A stretch of DNA of 64,000 nt from Pedobacter soli (GTDB lineage: Bacteria > Bacteroidota > Bacteroidia > Sphingobacteriales > Sphingobacteriaceae): contig NZ_FMZH01000004.1 of the NCBI RefSeq assembly GCF_900101435.1, forward strand, positions 64,615 to 128,614, written 5' to 3'. Position numbers and translations under genes: made by a program. This document shows, in pieces, positions 18,866-28,400 of this stretch. The first letter of the stretch is position 1, and each line of letters begins with the position of its first letter. The notes below the pieces were generated by a model, which was not told the DNA's origin, searched no databases, and saw only the letters and a program-made list of their open reading frames with translations.

Positions 18866-19492
18866 ATGAAAAGCAAATTATTATACTTTGTGGCGATGAA
18901 CATGTTCATTGTCTTGTTTGCCGGTTGTACCAGCGCACAGGACCGGACTATTGATAAACCGATAAATCCAGATCAAAAGGTTCTGATTGTTTACCTCTCG
19001 CGTACCGGAAACACCAAAGCGATTGCGCAGATGATCGGGAAGCATACAGGAGGCAAGCTCATTGCACTCGAATTAGAGAAACCTTATCCGGAAAATTACC
19101 GGCAAACTGTTGACCAGGTAGCGCGTGAAAATGAATCCGGCTTTTTACCTCCGTTAAAGACAAAAATCGATAGCATAGCAAGCTATGATACAATATTCAT
19201 CGGTTTCCCCACCTGGGGGATGCAGCTCCCGCCACCCATGAAAAGTTTCTTAAATAGTTACAAGCTAAAAGGAAAGCAGGTTATTCCGTTCAATACCAAT
19301 GGTGGCTATGGTATAGGCAGTAGTTTTGATCAGGTGAAGGAGCTTTGTCCCGGCAGCAAAGTAATGGAAGGGTTTACCATGAAGGGTGGATCTGAACGTG
19401 ATGGCAAGTTACTGATGATTGCAGGTAGTAGGGCAGTGGAAGCAGAAAATGAGGTGGTTAAATGGTTAGATCGCATTGGCTTTGCTAAATGA
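18866..19492 (+). CDS. Flavodoxin domain lipoprotein
   Basis: A 208-aa protein. The ATG at 18866 gives a lipoprotein signal (MKSKLLYFVAMNMFIVLFAGC, lipobox FAGC); an upstream TTG at 18833 would add eleven odd residues. The mature part is a full flavodoxin fold: the FMN phosphate loop LSRTGNTKAIA, the first ring-stacking loop GFPTWGMQLPPPM, and FNTNGGYGIGSS before the last helices. Flavodoxins carry electrons on FMN and are normally cytosolic; membrane-anchored export is unusual. It is followed 18 bases later by the CMD-like gene. Confidence 0.9.
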   Translation: MKSKLLYFVAMNMFIVLFAGCTSAQDRTIDKPINPDQKVLIVYLSRTGNTKAIAQMIGKHTGGKLIALELEKPYPENYRQTVDQVARENESGFLPPLKTKIDSIASYDTIFIGFPTWGMQLPPPMKSFLNSYKLKGKQVIPFNTNGGYGIGSSFDQVKELCPGSKVMEGFTMKGGSERDGKLLMIAGSRAVEAENEVVKWLDRIGFAK

Positions 19493-19510
19493 GAAATAAA
19501 AGAAATTAGG

Positions 19511-20236
19511 ATGAAAAGATTAATGTATAAAATTCCGTTGCTGGCCATGCTTATCATGAATACAATAGTTTATGCAAAGGATATTGTTAAAAACACCGCG
19601 CTTAGTTTAAAGCAGCAGCGTCTGATCAATATCGCAGTTGTAGCTGCAAAGGGTGATCTGGCTAAATTGGAGCGGACCCTGAATACAGGCCTGGATAACG
19701 GTTTGACCATCAACCAGGCCAGGGAAACATTGGTTCATTTGTATGCTTATTGTGGTTTCCCTAGAAGTTTAAGAGCGCTTCAGACACTGATGACTGTGGT
19801 AGACCAGCGTAAAAGCAAGGGCATTGTAGATCAAACTGGACCAGAGGCATCAAAAACTGAAAGTAAAGAAACTAAATATGAAAGGGGCAAAAAGAACCTG
19901 CAACAGCTTACAGGTATTCCTGAAAAAGAACCAAAAACCGGGTACGCGGCATTTGCACCAGAAATAGAAGTGTTTTTGAAAGAGCATCTTTTCGCCGATT
20001 TGTTTGAACGCGATGTGCTGACTTTTGCAGAAAGAGAACTGGTGACAATTTCTGTGCTGGCAAGTATTGGTGGGGTTGAACCCATGTTAAAGTCGCACCT
20101 GAATATCTGCCTGAATCTTGGTTTTACGGCAGATCAACTGCATGAATTTTTAGGTCTTGTTAAGCAAAATATTGGTCGCAAAGAATCGAATGCGGCAAGA
20201 AAAGTTTTGCAGGAAGTGTTGGAAAATAAAAAGTGA
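19511..20236 (+). CDS. Exported carboxymuconolactone decarboxylase-like protein (two CMD repeats)
   Basis: A 241-aa protein with a signal peptide (LMYKIPLLAMLIMNTIVYA). Two CMD/AhpD-type helical units are visible: residues about 32-105 (TLVHLYAYCGFPRSLRALQTL) and about 140-235 (LTFAERELVTISVLASIGG, then MLKSHLNICLNLGFTADQL). The first unit keeps one Cys (HLYAYCG) but neither has the AhpD CxxC, so a peroxidase role by that mechanism is unlikely. Its partners (flavodoxin, cupin, reductases) suggest handling of a small redox-active or lactone-type compound (inference). Confidence 0.88.
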   Translation: MKRLMYKIPLLAMLIMNTIVYAKDIVKNTALSLKQQRLINIAVVAAKGDLAKLERTLNTGLDNGLTINQARETLVHLYAYCGFPRSLRALQTLMTVVDQRKSKGIVDQTGPEASKTESKETKYERGKKNLQQLTGIPEKEPKTGYAAFAPEIEVFLKEHLFADLFERDVLTFAERELVTISVLASIGGVEPMLKSHLNICLNLGFTADQLHEFLGLVKQNIGRKESNAARKVLQEVLENKK

Positions 20237-20243
20237 AATTGAT

Positions 20244-21308
20244 ATGAAAACAAACAAAAGCATAAAAACAATAGCAGCGCTGTTAATCTCATCTGTGGCT
20301 GCAACAGATATAAACGGGCAAACGGTAGCAAAGGCACAAAATCCATTTACTTTGGTGTACGAAGGTGCTATTGTTAAAAATGAAAAAGGTAAGGTAAATA
20401 TACATCCTGTTAAATACAAGCTCAATGGGATAGAAATTGCGGCCAACGTATATACCCCAGCTGGCTATGACTCCTTAAAACACTATCCAGCGGTAGTGGT
20501 AGCCCATCCCAATGGCGGGATTAAGGAGCAGACTGCGGGGTTATATGCGCAGCATTTGGCAGAAGCCGGTTATATTACCATTGCAGCAGATGCAGCCTAC
20601 CAAGGGGCTAGCGGAGGATTTCCCCGCCATACCGATAAACCTGCAAGCCGGGTTGAAGATGTTCATGGTATGGCAGATTACATCACTAGTTATGCTGGTG
20701 TTGATGCCAACCGTTTAGGGGGATTGGGTATATGTGGTGGTGGAGGCTACTCGCTAAAAGCAGCACAATCCGACAAGCGCTTCAAAGCTGTAGCCACCTT
20801 AAGTATGTTTAATTCAGGTGAGGTGAGGAGAAACGGCTTTCAAAACGCGCAGCTCAACACTATTCAGGATCGCTTAAAACAGGCTTCTGATGCACGTGCC
20901 CAGGAAGCAGCTGGTGGCAAAATTGTTTATGCAGGTGTGGCCAGCATCAGTGATGATGAAATAGCCAAAACCAAAACAGATTTGTACAGAGAGGGATATG
21001 AGTATTATTATCGCACGCATGCCCATCCTAACTCCACTTTCCTATACACAATGAGCAGTCTGCTTGATCTGATGACCTGGGATGCTGCTACAAATATGGA
21101 TCTCATCAATCAGCCCCTCCTGATGATAGCAGGGAGTAAGGCAGATACAAAATACATGACCGATGAGGCTTTTGCAAAAGCTACCAATGCCAAAAATAAA
21201 GAACTTTTTGTTCTAGATGGTGCTACGCATATCCAAACTTACTGGAAACAGGAGTATGTATCGCAGGCATTGAATAAACTTGTACAATTTTATCAGACCA
21301 ATTTATGA
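20244..21308 (+). CDS. Exported dienelactone-hydrolase-like alpha/beta-hydrolase
   Basis: A 354-aa protein starting at ATG 20244 (7 bases after the previous stop) with a signal peptide (KTIAALLISSVAATDINGQ). The hydrolase fold shows VVAHPNGGIKEQT (oxyanion hole), AADAAYQGASGG, and a nucleophile elbow GICGGGGYS with Cys164 in place of Ser, as in dienelactone hydrolases. The triad His is probably in DGATHIQTYW near the end. Expected to open lactones or cleave small esters outside the cytoplasm. Its stop overlaps the cupin start (ATGA). Confidence 0.87.
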   Translation: MKTNKSIKTIAALLISSVAATDINGQTVAKAQNPFTLVYEGAIVKNEKGKVNIHPVKYKLNGIEIAANVYTPAGYDSLKHYPAVVVAHPNGGIKEQTAGLYAQHLAEAGYITIAADAAYQGASGGFPRHTDKPASRVEDVHGMADYITSYAGVDANRLGGLGICGGGGYSLKAAQSDKRFKAVATLSMFNSGEVRRNGFQNAQLNTIQDRLKQASDARAQEAAGGKIVYAGVASISDDEIAKTKTDLYREGYEYYYRTHAHPNSTFLYTMSSLLDLMTWDAATNMDLINQPLLMIAGSKADTKYMTDEAFAKATNAKNKELFVLDGATHIQTYWKQEYVSQALNKLVQFYQTNL

Positions 21309-21802
21309 GCATGAAAAAGATAAAACAGACAGTTTTGGGGCTTATTTGTTCCATATCCCTCTTTTCATGTACTCAGGAAGCTAAAGTATCCCATGATGCG
21401 AATACCGATGAGTGCGGTCTTTTTGCGAAAGGCAAAAAGGTAACAAATGACAATTTTACCGGCGCGGTTTACCTCCAACCACTGATAGAAAGCGATAGTT
21501 TAAATCAGAACAACGTTGGTAATGTGAGCTTTGAACCCGGTGCACGATCAAAATGGCATTCACATCCTGCAGGGCAGATCTTGCTGGTAACCGGTGGAGT
21601 GGGCTATTACCAGGAGAAAGGTAGGTCGAAAGTTATTCTGAGAAAAGGTGATGTAATCAAATGTCCACCTAACGTTCCTCATTGGCATGGCGCAAGCGCC
21701 GATACTGCATTTTACCAGGTTGCCATTACCGGACGAGAAAAAGGTCCTACTGTTTGGTTGGAAGCTGTTAGTGATAGTGTTTATCTGGCCGGTGACAGAT
21801 AA
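21305..21802 (+). CDS. Cupin-domain lipoprotein
   Basis: A 165-aa protein overlapping the previous gene by 4 bases (ATGA), so translation is coupled. The N-terminus KKIKQTVLGLICSISLFSC is a lipoprotein signal. The cupin barrel has WHSHPAGQILLVTGGVGYYQ (metal ligands His-x-His) and KCPPNVPHWHGA. In Bacteroidota such cupins often neighbour CMD proteins, and the two are thought to act together. Last gene of the operon; no strong terminator is seen after it. Confidence 0.9.
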   Translation: MSMKKIKQTVLGLICSISLFSCTQEAKVSHDANTDECGLFAKGKKVTNDNFTGAVYLQPLIESDSLNQNNVGNVSFEPGARSKWHSHPAGQILLVTGGVGYYQEKGRSKVILRKGDVIKCPPNVPHWHGASADTAFYQVAITGREKGPTVWLEAVSDSVYLAGDR

Positions 21803-22402
21803 TTTTAAGCTTTTAATCATAATGTAAATCATTACGAATGCCAGGTACAAGACTCGTATTGAAAAAAAATGTTCTTCGTAGCTTACACAGCTGTTGAACA
21901 GCGTTGCCTATTTTCCTGAATTTTCGCTAGCCCTCTGCTATAATTTTTACCCATTGCTCCGGATTCGAAAACAATCCAGTTTTCATAGCCCAGCTCTTCC
22001 AAGCACAGCAGTACAATAACTTTAGCAGGTTGTTTGGTTTGCTATTGAGCATTTCCCTGGTCGGAATGAATCTACACAGATTGGTTTAGAGGATTACAAT
22101 CCTGGTAAATGTTTCACATATGCTTTGGTTCTGAAGCTAACAGCCCGATTTAACTACTGAGCCCTTATTCTTTGCAAGAAAATTCCGAATGTATTTGTAT
22201 GATAAAATCTATATGTTGTTGTGTTTAGTATTTAATAATTTGTATTATATATAATTAGATACTATAGTTTAAATAAGTCAAAATATGAGTGCTTTAGGTT
22301 AAAATATAGCTATAATGTTTAAAAATAGGCATCTAATTTTAAAGAAACAACATCTATTAGCTGATTTTATTTTTTTAGTATATCTAAACACAAGAACAGT
22401 AT
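21803..22402. other. 600-bp gap, no supported gene
   Basis: AT-rich in the second half. On the minus strand a 48-codon stretch without a start codon (21883-22026) reads like protein (AKVIVLLCLEELGYENWIVF) and might be a gene remnant, but I cannot name a family. No RNA gene seen. Confidence 0.45.
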
Positions 22403-24253
22403 ATGAAAACAAAACAATTATTATGGATGGTACTATTACTATCCTCAAACCTATTCTTCTTTTCCTGTAAGAAACCAATTACGGAGCCCTCATCAGAAAC
22501 CAGTTTGAAAGTGGCAACAAGAATGACTACAAATTCGCTTACGCCATTAAGCGTTGGAGACTCCATCCAGGAATTCAACGAAGTACTAAATGGTTTTGAT
22601 GAAAATAAACGTGCCGGTTTGGGGGGAACATGGTCTGATTTTTCGCCAACGGGTTATTATCTATTACCTGGCGATACGGTAAAACTGGTTGTTACACAAC
22701 TTGCCGGTAGTACCCTGCCGAAATTATTGATCGGTACCTATTCGCGTGATACCACTCGTTTAGATCCGCGGACAGTATCACTCGCTGCCGGACTTAACAC
22801 CATAACCGATAATGTTGGTGGCATGCTGTGGATACGCTATATTACAGCAGGTACACCAACAGCTAAAGTACGCATCACCATTAAGAGCGGTGCGGTAAGG
22901 GTACCGGTCTTCTTCAAAAATCAAACCACCGATTGGGCAGCCCAATTGGCCAGCTATAGTCAGGCACCAGATGCCTTGCTGATTAATGATAATGTGTATT
23001 TGGTGTGGACCCGCACCAGGGCTGCAAATATGACTGAAACAGATGTTAATTTTGTTTTGCAAAAAATTGATATTGGCATTAACCAGGGAGAAAACTATAT
23101 CTCTGGTTTTGACGGCTCAACGCCCGATCATGTGCCGCCTGTGCACAAAATACTTGGTGTAGAAAGCAATAAGCCCGGTATTTGGGGAGTTGCAACCTGG
23201 TACAGGGTGTTTTTTGCGCCTGGATTTATAGACGAAGGAATAAGTGCCGCTACGATTGTTAACAGTGGGTGGGGCGCATGGCATGAAATAGGGCATATGC
23301 ACCAGCAACCTGCATGGACCTGGAGCGGACTGGGTGAGGTTACCGTAAATATTTACACGCTTGCAGCCGAACGGGCCATTGGTGGCAATGGCGTTAACCG
23401 GCTTAAAGGGAGCATTACCAACAACGCGCTTAGTTACCTGGCGAGTACCGATCCCAATAAAAATTTTAATGCAACCAGTGGTACGATTAATGATCCATTT
23501 GTACGTTTAATGATGTTCCATCAACTCTGGCTGGCCTTTGGCGATTCGTTTTACATTAACCTGCACAAGCAGTCGCGTATAGAAAAACCTGCTTTTGGCA
23601 ATACCGATGATCCGGCCAATAACGCAGTAAGGATGCGCTATTTTATGCTAAAAGCCTGTAATATTTCTGGTAAAGACCTGAGCTATTTTTTCAGGAAGTG
23701 GGCATTGCCGGTAGCTCAAAGTGTTTACGACGAAATTGCTGCGCTTAATTTACCGGCGCCAACTGTCGACCCAACTACTTTAACAGATGAAAATACTGCC
23801 GGTATTGAGAATGGTGCCCGTTATAAAATCATATCATTAGTAAATAATAGCAGCCTGCTCGATCTTAATGGTTCAAATACCACAAATGGTGCTATTGTTT
23901 CACTTTGGAGCAATAATAACCCTACTACCAATAATCAGGTATGGCGGTTGAAGAGAAGCAGCACACCTGGCAAATATTATATCCAATCGGAGGCAGATAC
24001 GGCCAAAGTATTAAATGTAAGGGGTGCCGCTACTTCCAATGGTACACAGATAGAAATATGGCAAAACACCGGGGCAAGTGCTCAGGAGTGGAAAATTACG
24101 CCTGTTGCCGGTGGTAATTTTACTTTGGAACCAACAAATGCGCCTGGTAAAAATCTGGATATAGCTGGTTCTGGTACTGCTAATGGAACCAAGGTTGAAA
24201 TATACACTGCTGGTAGTTCCAATAATCAGAAATTTAAACTGGTAAAACAATAA
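22403..24253 (+). CDS. M60-family (enhancin-like) metallopeptidase with ricin-type lectin domain, lipoprotein
   Basis: A 616-aa surface lipoprotein (LFFFSCKK, Cys22). The gluzincin site is intact: H294-E295-x-x-H298 in WHEIGHMHQQ and the third ligand Glu in SGLGEVTVN (E312). M60 peptidases cleave mucins and other O-glycosylated proteins. Residues about 470-616 form a ricin-B-type beta-trefoil (repeats LDLNGSNTTNGAIVSLW, LNVRGAATSNGTQIEIW, LDIAGSGTANGTKVEIY) that may bind glycans. It stands alone with its own terminator. A host- or animal-derived glycoprotein substrate is implied by the family. Confidence 0.93.
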   Translation: MKTKQLLWMVLLLSSNLFFFSCKKPITEPSSETSLKVATRMTTNSLTPLSVGDSIQEFNEVLNGFDENKRAGLGGTWSDFSPTGYYLLPGDTVKLVVTQLAGSTLPKLLIGTYSRDTTRLDPRTVSLAAGLNTITDNVGGMLWIRYITAGTPTAKVRITIKSGAVRVPVFFKNQTTDWAAQLASYSQAPDALLINDNVYLVWTRTRAANMTETDVNFVLQKIDIGINQGENYISGFDGSTPDHVPPVHKILGVESNKPGIWGVATWYRVFFAPGFIDEGISAATIVNSGWGAWHEIGHMHQQPAWTWSGLGEVTVNIYTLAAERAIGGNGVNRLKGSITNNALSYLASTDPNKNFNATSGTINDPFVRLMMFHQLWLAFGDSFYINLHKQSRIEKPAFGNTDDPANNAVRMRYFMLKACNISGKDLSYFFRKWALPVAQSVYDEIAALNLPAPTVDPTTLTDENTAGIENGARYKIISLVNNSSLLDLNGSNTTNGAIVSLWSNNNPTTNNQVWRLKRSSTPGKYYIQSEADTAKVLNVRGAATSNGTQIEIWQNTGASAQEWKITPVAGGNFTLEPTNAPGKNLDIAGSGTANGTKVEIYTAGSSNNQKFKLVKQ

Positions 24254-24308
24254 AGGGTATATGTAGCCTGCATAAGAGAAAAATATTTGCAAATGCATTA
24301 ATTTACGA

Positions 24309-24343
24309 GAAGGGGATGGGGGGTAAACCTCATCTCCTTTCTT
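24309..24343 (+). terminator. Terminator of the M60 peptidase gene
   Basis: Stem gaaggggatgggg pairing (with G-U) to cctcatctcctttc around a short loop, followed by a T-rich run. Confidence 0.7.
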
Positions 24344-24785
24344 TTTTCGGATAAGGCTCTATACTAAAAGTGTATACCCATTCACAGTGCGCTTATGCCT
24401 TTTCAAGCCCAGTAATTTAGTGTTGCATATCCATAATTTCTAATATGAATTGAATATATGCTAATTGTTATCTGTTGTAGATTTTAAATGTAAAATAATC
24501 TCGTTGACAATTAGGTGATTATCGTGCTAATTTAAAAAAGTGCTGTGGCGCCCCTTGCAAACTTCAGATTTATATATACCTTTGCCGCTGTTGAAACGGA
24601 ATAGTTCTTTAAAAAAGATGTACAGCAGTTATACTACTTTGCATTATAGCATTTAAATAACGTTAAGGAGTTTGACTCCCTTAGCCGTTAAAATAAAAAA
24701 AAAATGGTAAAAAATGGAAATACCCAATAAATTCCTTATCTTTGCCAACCCTTAGAAATAAGGTCAAAAAGGTGATACCAAAGTT
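24344..24785. other. Gap before tRNA-Pro, with a -7 promoter element
   Basis: No gene. TATCTTTG at 24737-24744 fits the Bacteroidota -7 consensus, 42 bases before the first tRNA-Pro, and is its likely promoter; the -33 box is weak. Confidence 0.5.
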
Positions 24786-24859
24786 CGGGATGTAGCGTAG
24801 CCCGGTATCGCGCCACATTTGGGATGTGGAGGTCGTAGGTTCGAATCCTGCCATCCCGA
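24786..24859 (+). tRNA. tRNA-Pro (anticodon UGG), copy 1
   Basis: A 74-nt cloverleaf: acceptor cgggatg / catcccg with discriminator A, anticodon stem ccaca / tgtgg with loop tttggga (anticodon TGG), T-loop gttcgaatcc. CCA is not encoded. Identical to the second copy. Confidence 0.97.
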
Positions 24860-24913
24860 CTAAAAGTTCAATCCACTTTACAACAGGATTAAAAAAAGAT
24901 CGATACCAAAGTT

Positions 24914-24987
24914 CGGGATGTAGCGTAGCCCGGTATCGCGCCACATTTGGGATGTGGAGGTCGTAGGTTCGAATCCTGCCATCCCGA
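24914..24987 (+). tRNA. tRNA-Pro (anticodon UGG), copy 2
   Basis: Identical to the copy 128 bases upstream, including the 13-base leader gataccaaagttc, so it arose by tandem duplication. Followed by a strong terminator. Confidence 0.97.
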
Positions 24988-25013
24988 CGAAACAAGGATT
25001 CAAAATCCGCTAA

Positions 25014-25047
25014 AAACCCTCTAAATCAATTGATTAGAGGGTTTTTT
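25014..25047 (+). terminator. Terminator of the tRNA-Pro pair
   Basis: Stem aaaccctcta / tagagggttt followed by a T-rich run. Confidence 0.9.
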
Positions 25048-25416
25048 ATTTTTATCCCATTGGCGATGGGTAAATTGAAATTTTTAGCCAGAATAAGCCG
25101 TTTATCATTCTTTTTCAGGATATCTCACCTCAAACTTAGCCTCGAATAATATTAAGGCCGATCTGGGATATTTTCTAAAGTGTAGAAATTATTCCGCAAA
25201 ATGTAGAATAATTTCCCCGAATCTAATGCAATGAGAAATCGCCCTGGCATTTGGAAACTAAAACAAAGACTTTATTGCGAATATTTTATAGCTGTATTCA
25301 TGTTGTTTGGGCATTTTTGATTGATAACTCATGTTTGAACATTTCATTTAAAAAGCTGGCATAGTGTGTGAATTGGTAGGTTATAAACCAATCATACTAG
25401 AACTAGTCCTGCAAAC
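25048..25416. other. Upstream region of the polysaccharide lyase gene
   Basis: No gene. Near the lyase start, attggt / accaat can form a small hairpin (about 25373-25393) in the leader. No clear TAnnTTTG promoter. Confidence 0.4.
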
Positions 25417-28400
25417 ATGTTAAAAAAATGTCTCTGTTTCTTTGCATTCATTTTATTGCTCTGCCATGGCTTAAAGGCTCAGCTTAGCGAAATCAATGCC
25501 ATCAAAATCAAATACTTCAATTTTATTACCGATGGGGCAATAACTTCCTATTCTAATAACCAGGTACGCGACCATTACAATCGTTACCTGTCTGCCGCTA
25601 CCAATGCCCAAAACAATGTGGGTACTGCCTACGATCTCAATAATCCCGGTCCTAAATGGGATTTGGTAAACGATGCAGATGATATAGCGCTTTACCGGTT
25701 GACTAATAATTACCTGTATCCATTGGTAGTTGCCTATCATTTAAAAGGACCAATTGTAAATGGTAATCCTTCAAATCCAAAATACCATAGCCCTGAGCTA
25801 AAGGTACTTATTTTAAAAATATTTGGCTACATTAAAGTTAAAGGTGTAAGTAGTACTTCTGATTTTACATTTAAAGCAGATCCGGGAAAACAGGTTCTTA
25901 ATATTAACAACTCAGACTTTGGGCTACGTAGCATTCCATTTTCACGGTGTATTTTTTTAATGAAAGAAGAGTTGACTGCTGCCGGAGAGTTCGATTATCA
26001 TATGGCTACGCTAAATGGTTACACCAAGTTTTTAGGTCCGCAAAGCCCGTTTCCTCCTCCATTTGCGCATCCCGGGTATAATGCAGATGTGGTACGCTCG
26101 TTAGTTCAAAGCAGGCTTTGTTATATATTGGCACAGAATGATAATGCGACGGATAAAGTGGCTAATATGGATTATTTTAAACAATTTACCAATAATGCCT
26201 GCCTGATTGGTACGGGTTGGTCTGATTTTATTAAACCAGATTTTATTACCTATCATCACCAAAGGCCATATCCTTATTCCTATGGCGGCTTTGCTACTTC
26301 AAATGCTATACTTATTAATTATATCCTCAAATCAACACCATACGAGTTAGATGCACAGGCGCAACAAAATATCAAAAACTGCCTGATGGTTTATCCTAAA
26401 ATATGTGCCGATTTTGATATGCCACGTAGCTTAACGGGCAGGTTCCCGGGCTCAACATCAGTTGCTTTAGCTTTTAGATATTTCTTTGCTTTGTTATACG
26501 CAACCGATCCCAATAACAACCAGGATGCAGGAAAAGAATTTAAACGAATATATGCCCTCCCTGGTGCAGGTTACGATTATAATGCAAATACAGAACTTAT
26601 GCTAGGCGAAATAGTCGTAAACCTGGCAAACAACGCAGCTGTTACACAGGCAAGCCCAATAACAGGTCATTTTGGATTCCCTTATGCAGGATTAAATATA
26701 CACAAATATAATGGTTACCAGGCCAGCGTTAGTGGTCTCAGCCAATATATTCTCAATTATGAAGCTAACGCAACTGAGAATCTATTGGGGCGATACCAAT
26801 CATCTGGTGCAATGGAATTGCTTACTGTAGGCAATCCAAAAAACAGGGCAGCCAACGGATTGGGAATAAATGGCTGGGATTGGGTACATGTTCCAGGCGT
26901 AACAGGAGAAAATGTAACATTTGATGAACTGGCTATAGGAACACCAAAAGAATTTAACGACAGGCGATTTTTAGCTCATGCTACTTTAAATAATTATGGT
27001 GTTTTTGCCATGGATTATAAAGATATCAATTCTTCACCTAAAGGTTTAAGTGCATACAAAACCAGTTTTTTTTACAAAGATAAAATTCTCTGTTTAGGTA
27101 CAGGTATAAAGCATACAGGTGGTACAAAAGCCATTCATACAACGCTGTTTCAAACAGCACTTACGTCAGCTGTTGCGCCAACGCTTATAAATGGAACTCC
27201 GCGCGTTGGCTTAAGTGATACATTTAGCCAGACAAATGGCAGTTTGTGGGCAACCGATGCTGTGGGGAACGGCTATGTTATACCTGCAAGCGAATATAAT
27301 AATAACCAGATTGTTATAGCACGCAGTACGCAAACATCGAGGGATGTCGGAAATACCACTAATACACAGGGAGATTATGCAAAAGCTTACCTTAACCATG
27401 GTGTAGCACCTGCCAATGGCAGTTACCGTTATGCCATTGTTATGCAAGGTAATACCGCCGGAACGCAAGATTTAGCAAGCAACTTTGCAAGTTATTTCGA
27501 TGTTTTGCAACAAGATAACAAAGCCCATGTGGTAAAATTTGTAGAAGACAATACTTATAATTATGCCATATTTGATGCTACAGCTGTTTTTACCCAAAAT
27601 GCAGTTAAAAAAGTAGATAAACCCTGTGTGGTAATAACACAGGCAATTAACCAGGGGAATAACCTGAAGGTTAGTCTTACCAATCCGGATTTGGGTTTAC
27701 TTAATAACGGAGAAGTGGTAACGGGTGCTCAGGTAGAGCGTATTGCCGATTTCTTTTACAGAGCACCTAAGGTAATGCCTGTAAAACTTAATTTATCTGG
27801 CAAATGGAAGCTGGCAGCAGCAACTGCCGATGTTGCGTTAACTGTTAATGGCGATGAAACTGAGCTTGTTTTTAGTACTATAAACGGAAAAACAATACAA
27901 ACAGAATTGGTGAAAGCAGAAACACCACCAGTAAATATTCCGGAGGCAACAATAACGGGAACAACGTCTGCTTGTTTAAATAGTGCAACACCGGCAATTA
28001 CATTTACCGGGGCAAATGGTACTGCCCCTTACACTTTTACTTACACTGTTAATGACGGTAGCAGCCAAACGGTAAGCACAAAAGATACAGAAGTTTCGGT
28101 AACAGTGCCTGTTCCTACCAATTTGGCCGGAAAATTTACCTATACCTTAAGTAAAGTAAAAGATTCAAACAGCGAACAAGTACAAAGCGGATCTGCCACA
28201 GTTACAGTTAATGCTTTGCCTGCTGCAAGTATTTCAGGTTCGGCAACAGTATCACAAAATAGCGCTGCTCCAACCATTACCTTTACAGGGTCAAGTGGTA
28301 CAGCACCTTATACCTTTACCTATAATGTTAACGGTGCGGCAAACCAAACCATAACCGCTACCGGAAATACCGCTACAGTTTCTGCACCTACCAATACTAC

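Noticed and set aside
24681..24995. 104-codon minus-strand frame over the tRNA-Pro pair
   Set aside because: Its repeated MAGFEPTTSTSQMWRDTG-type peptide is the antisense of the two tRNAs.
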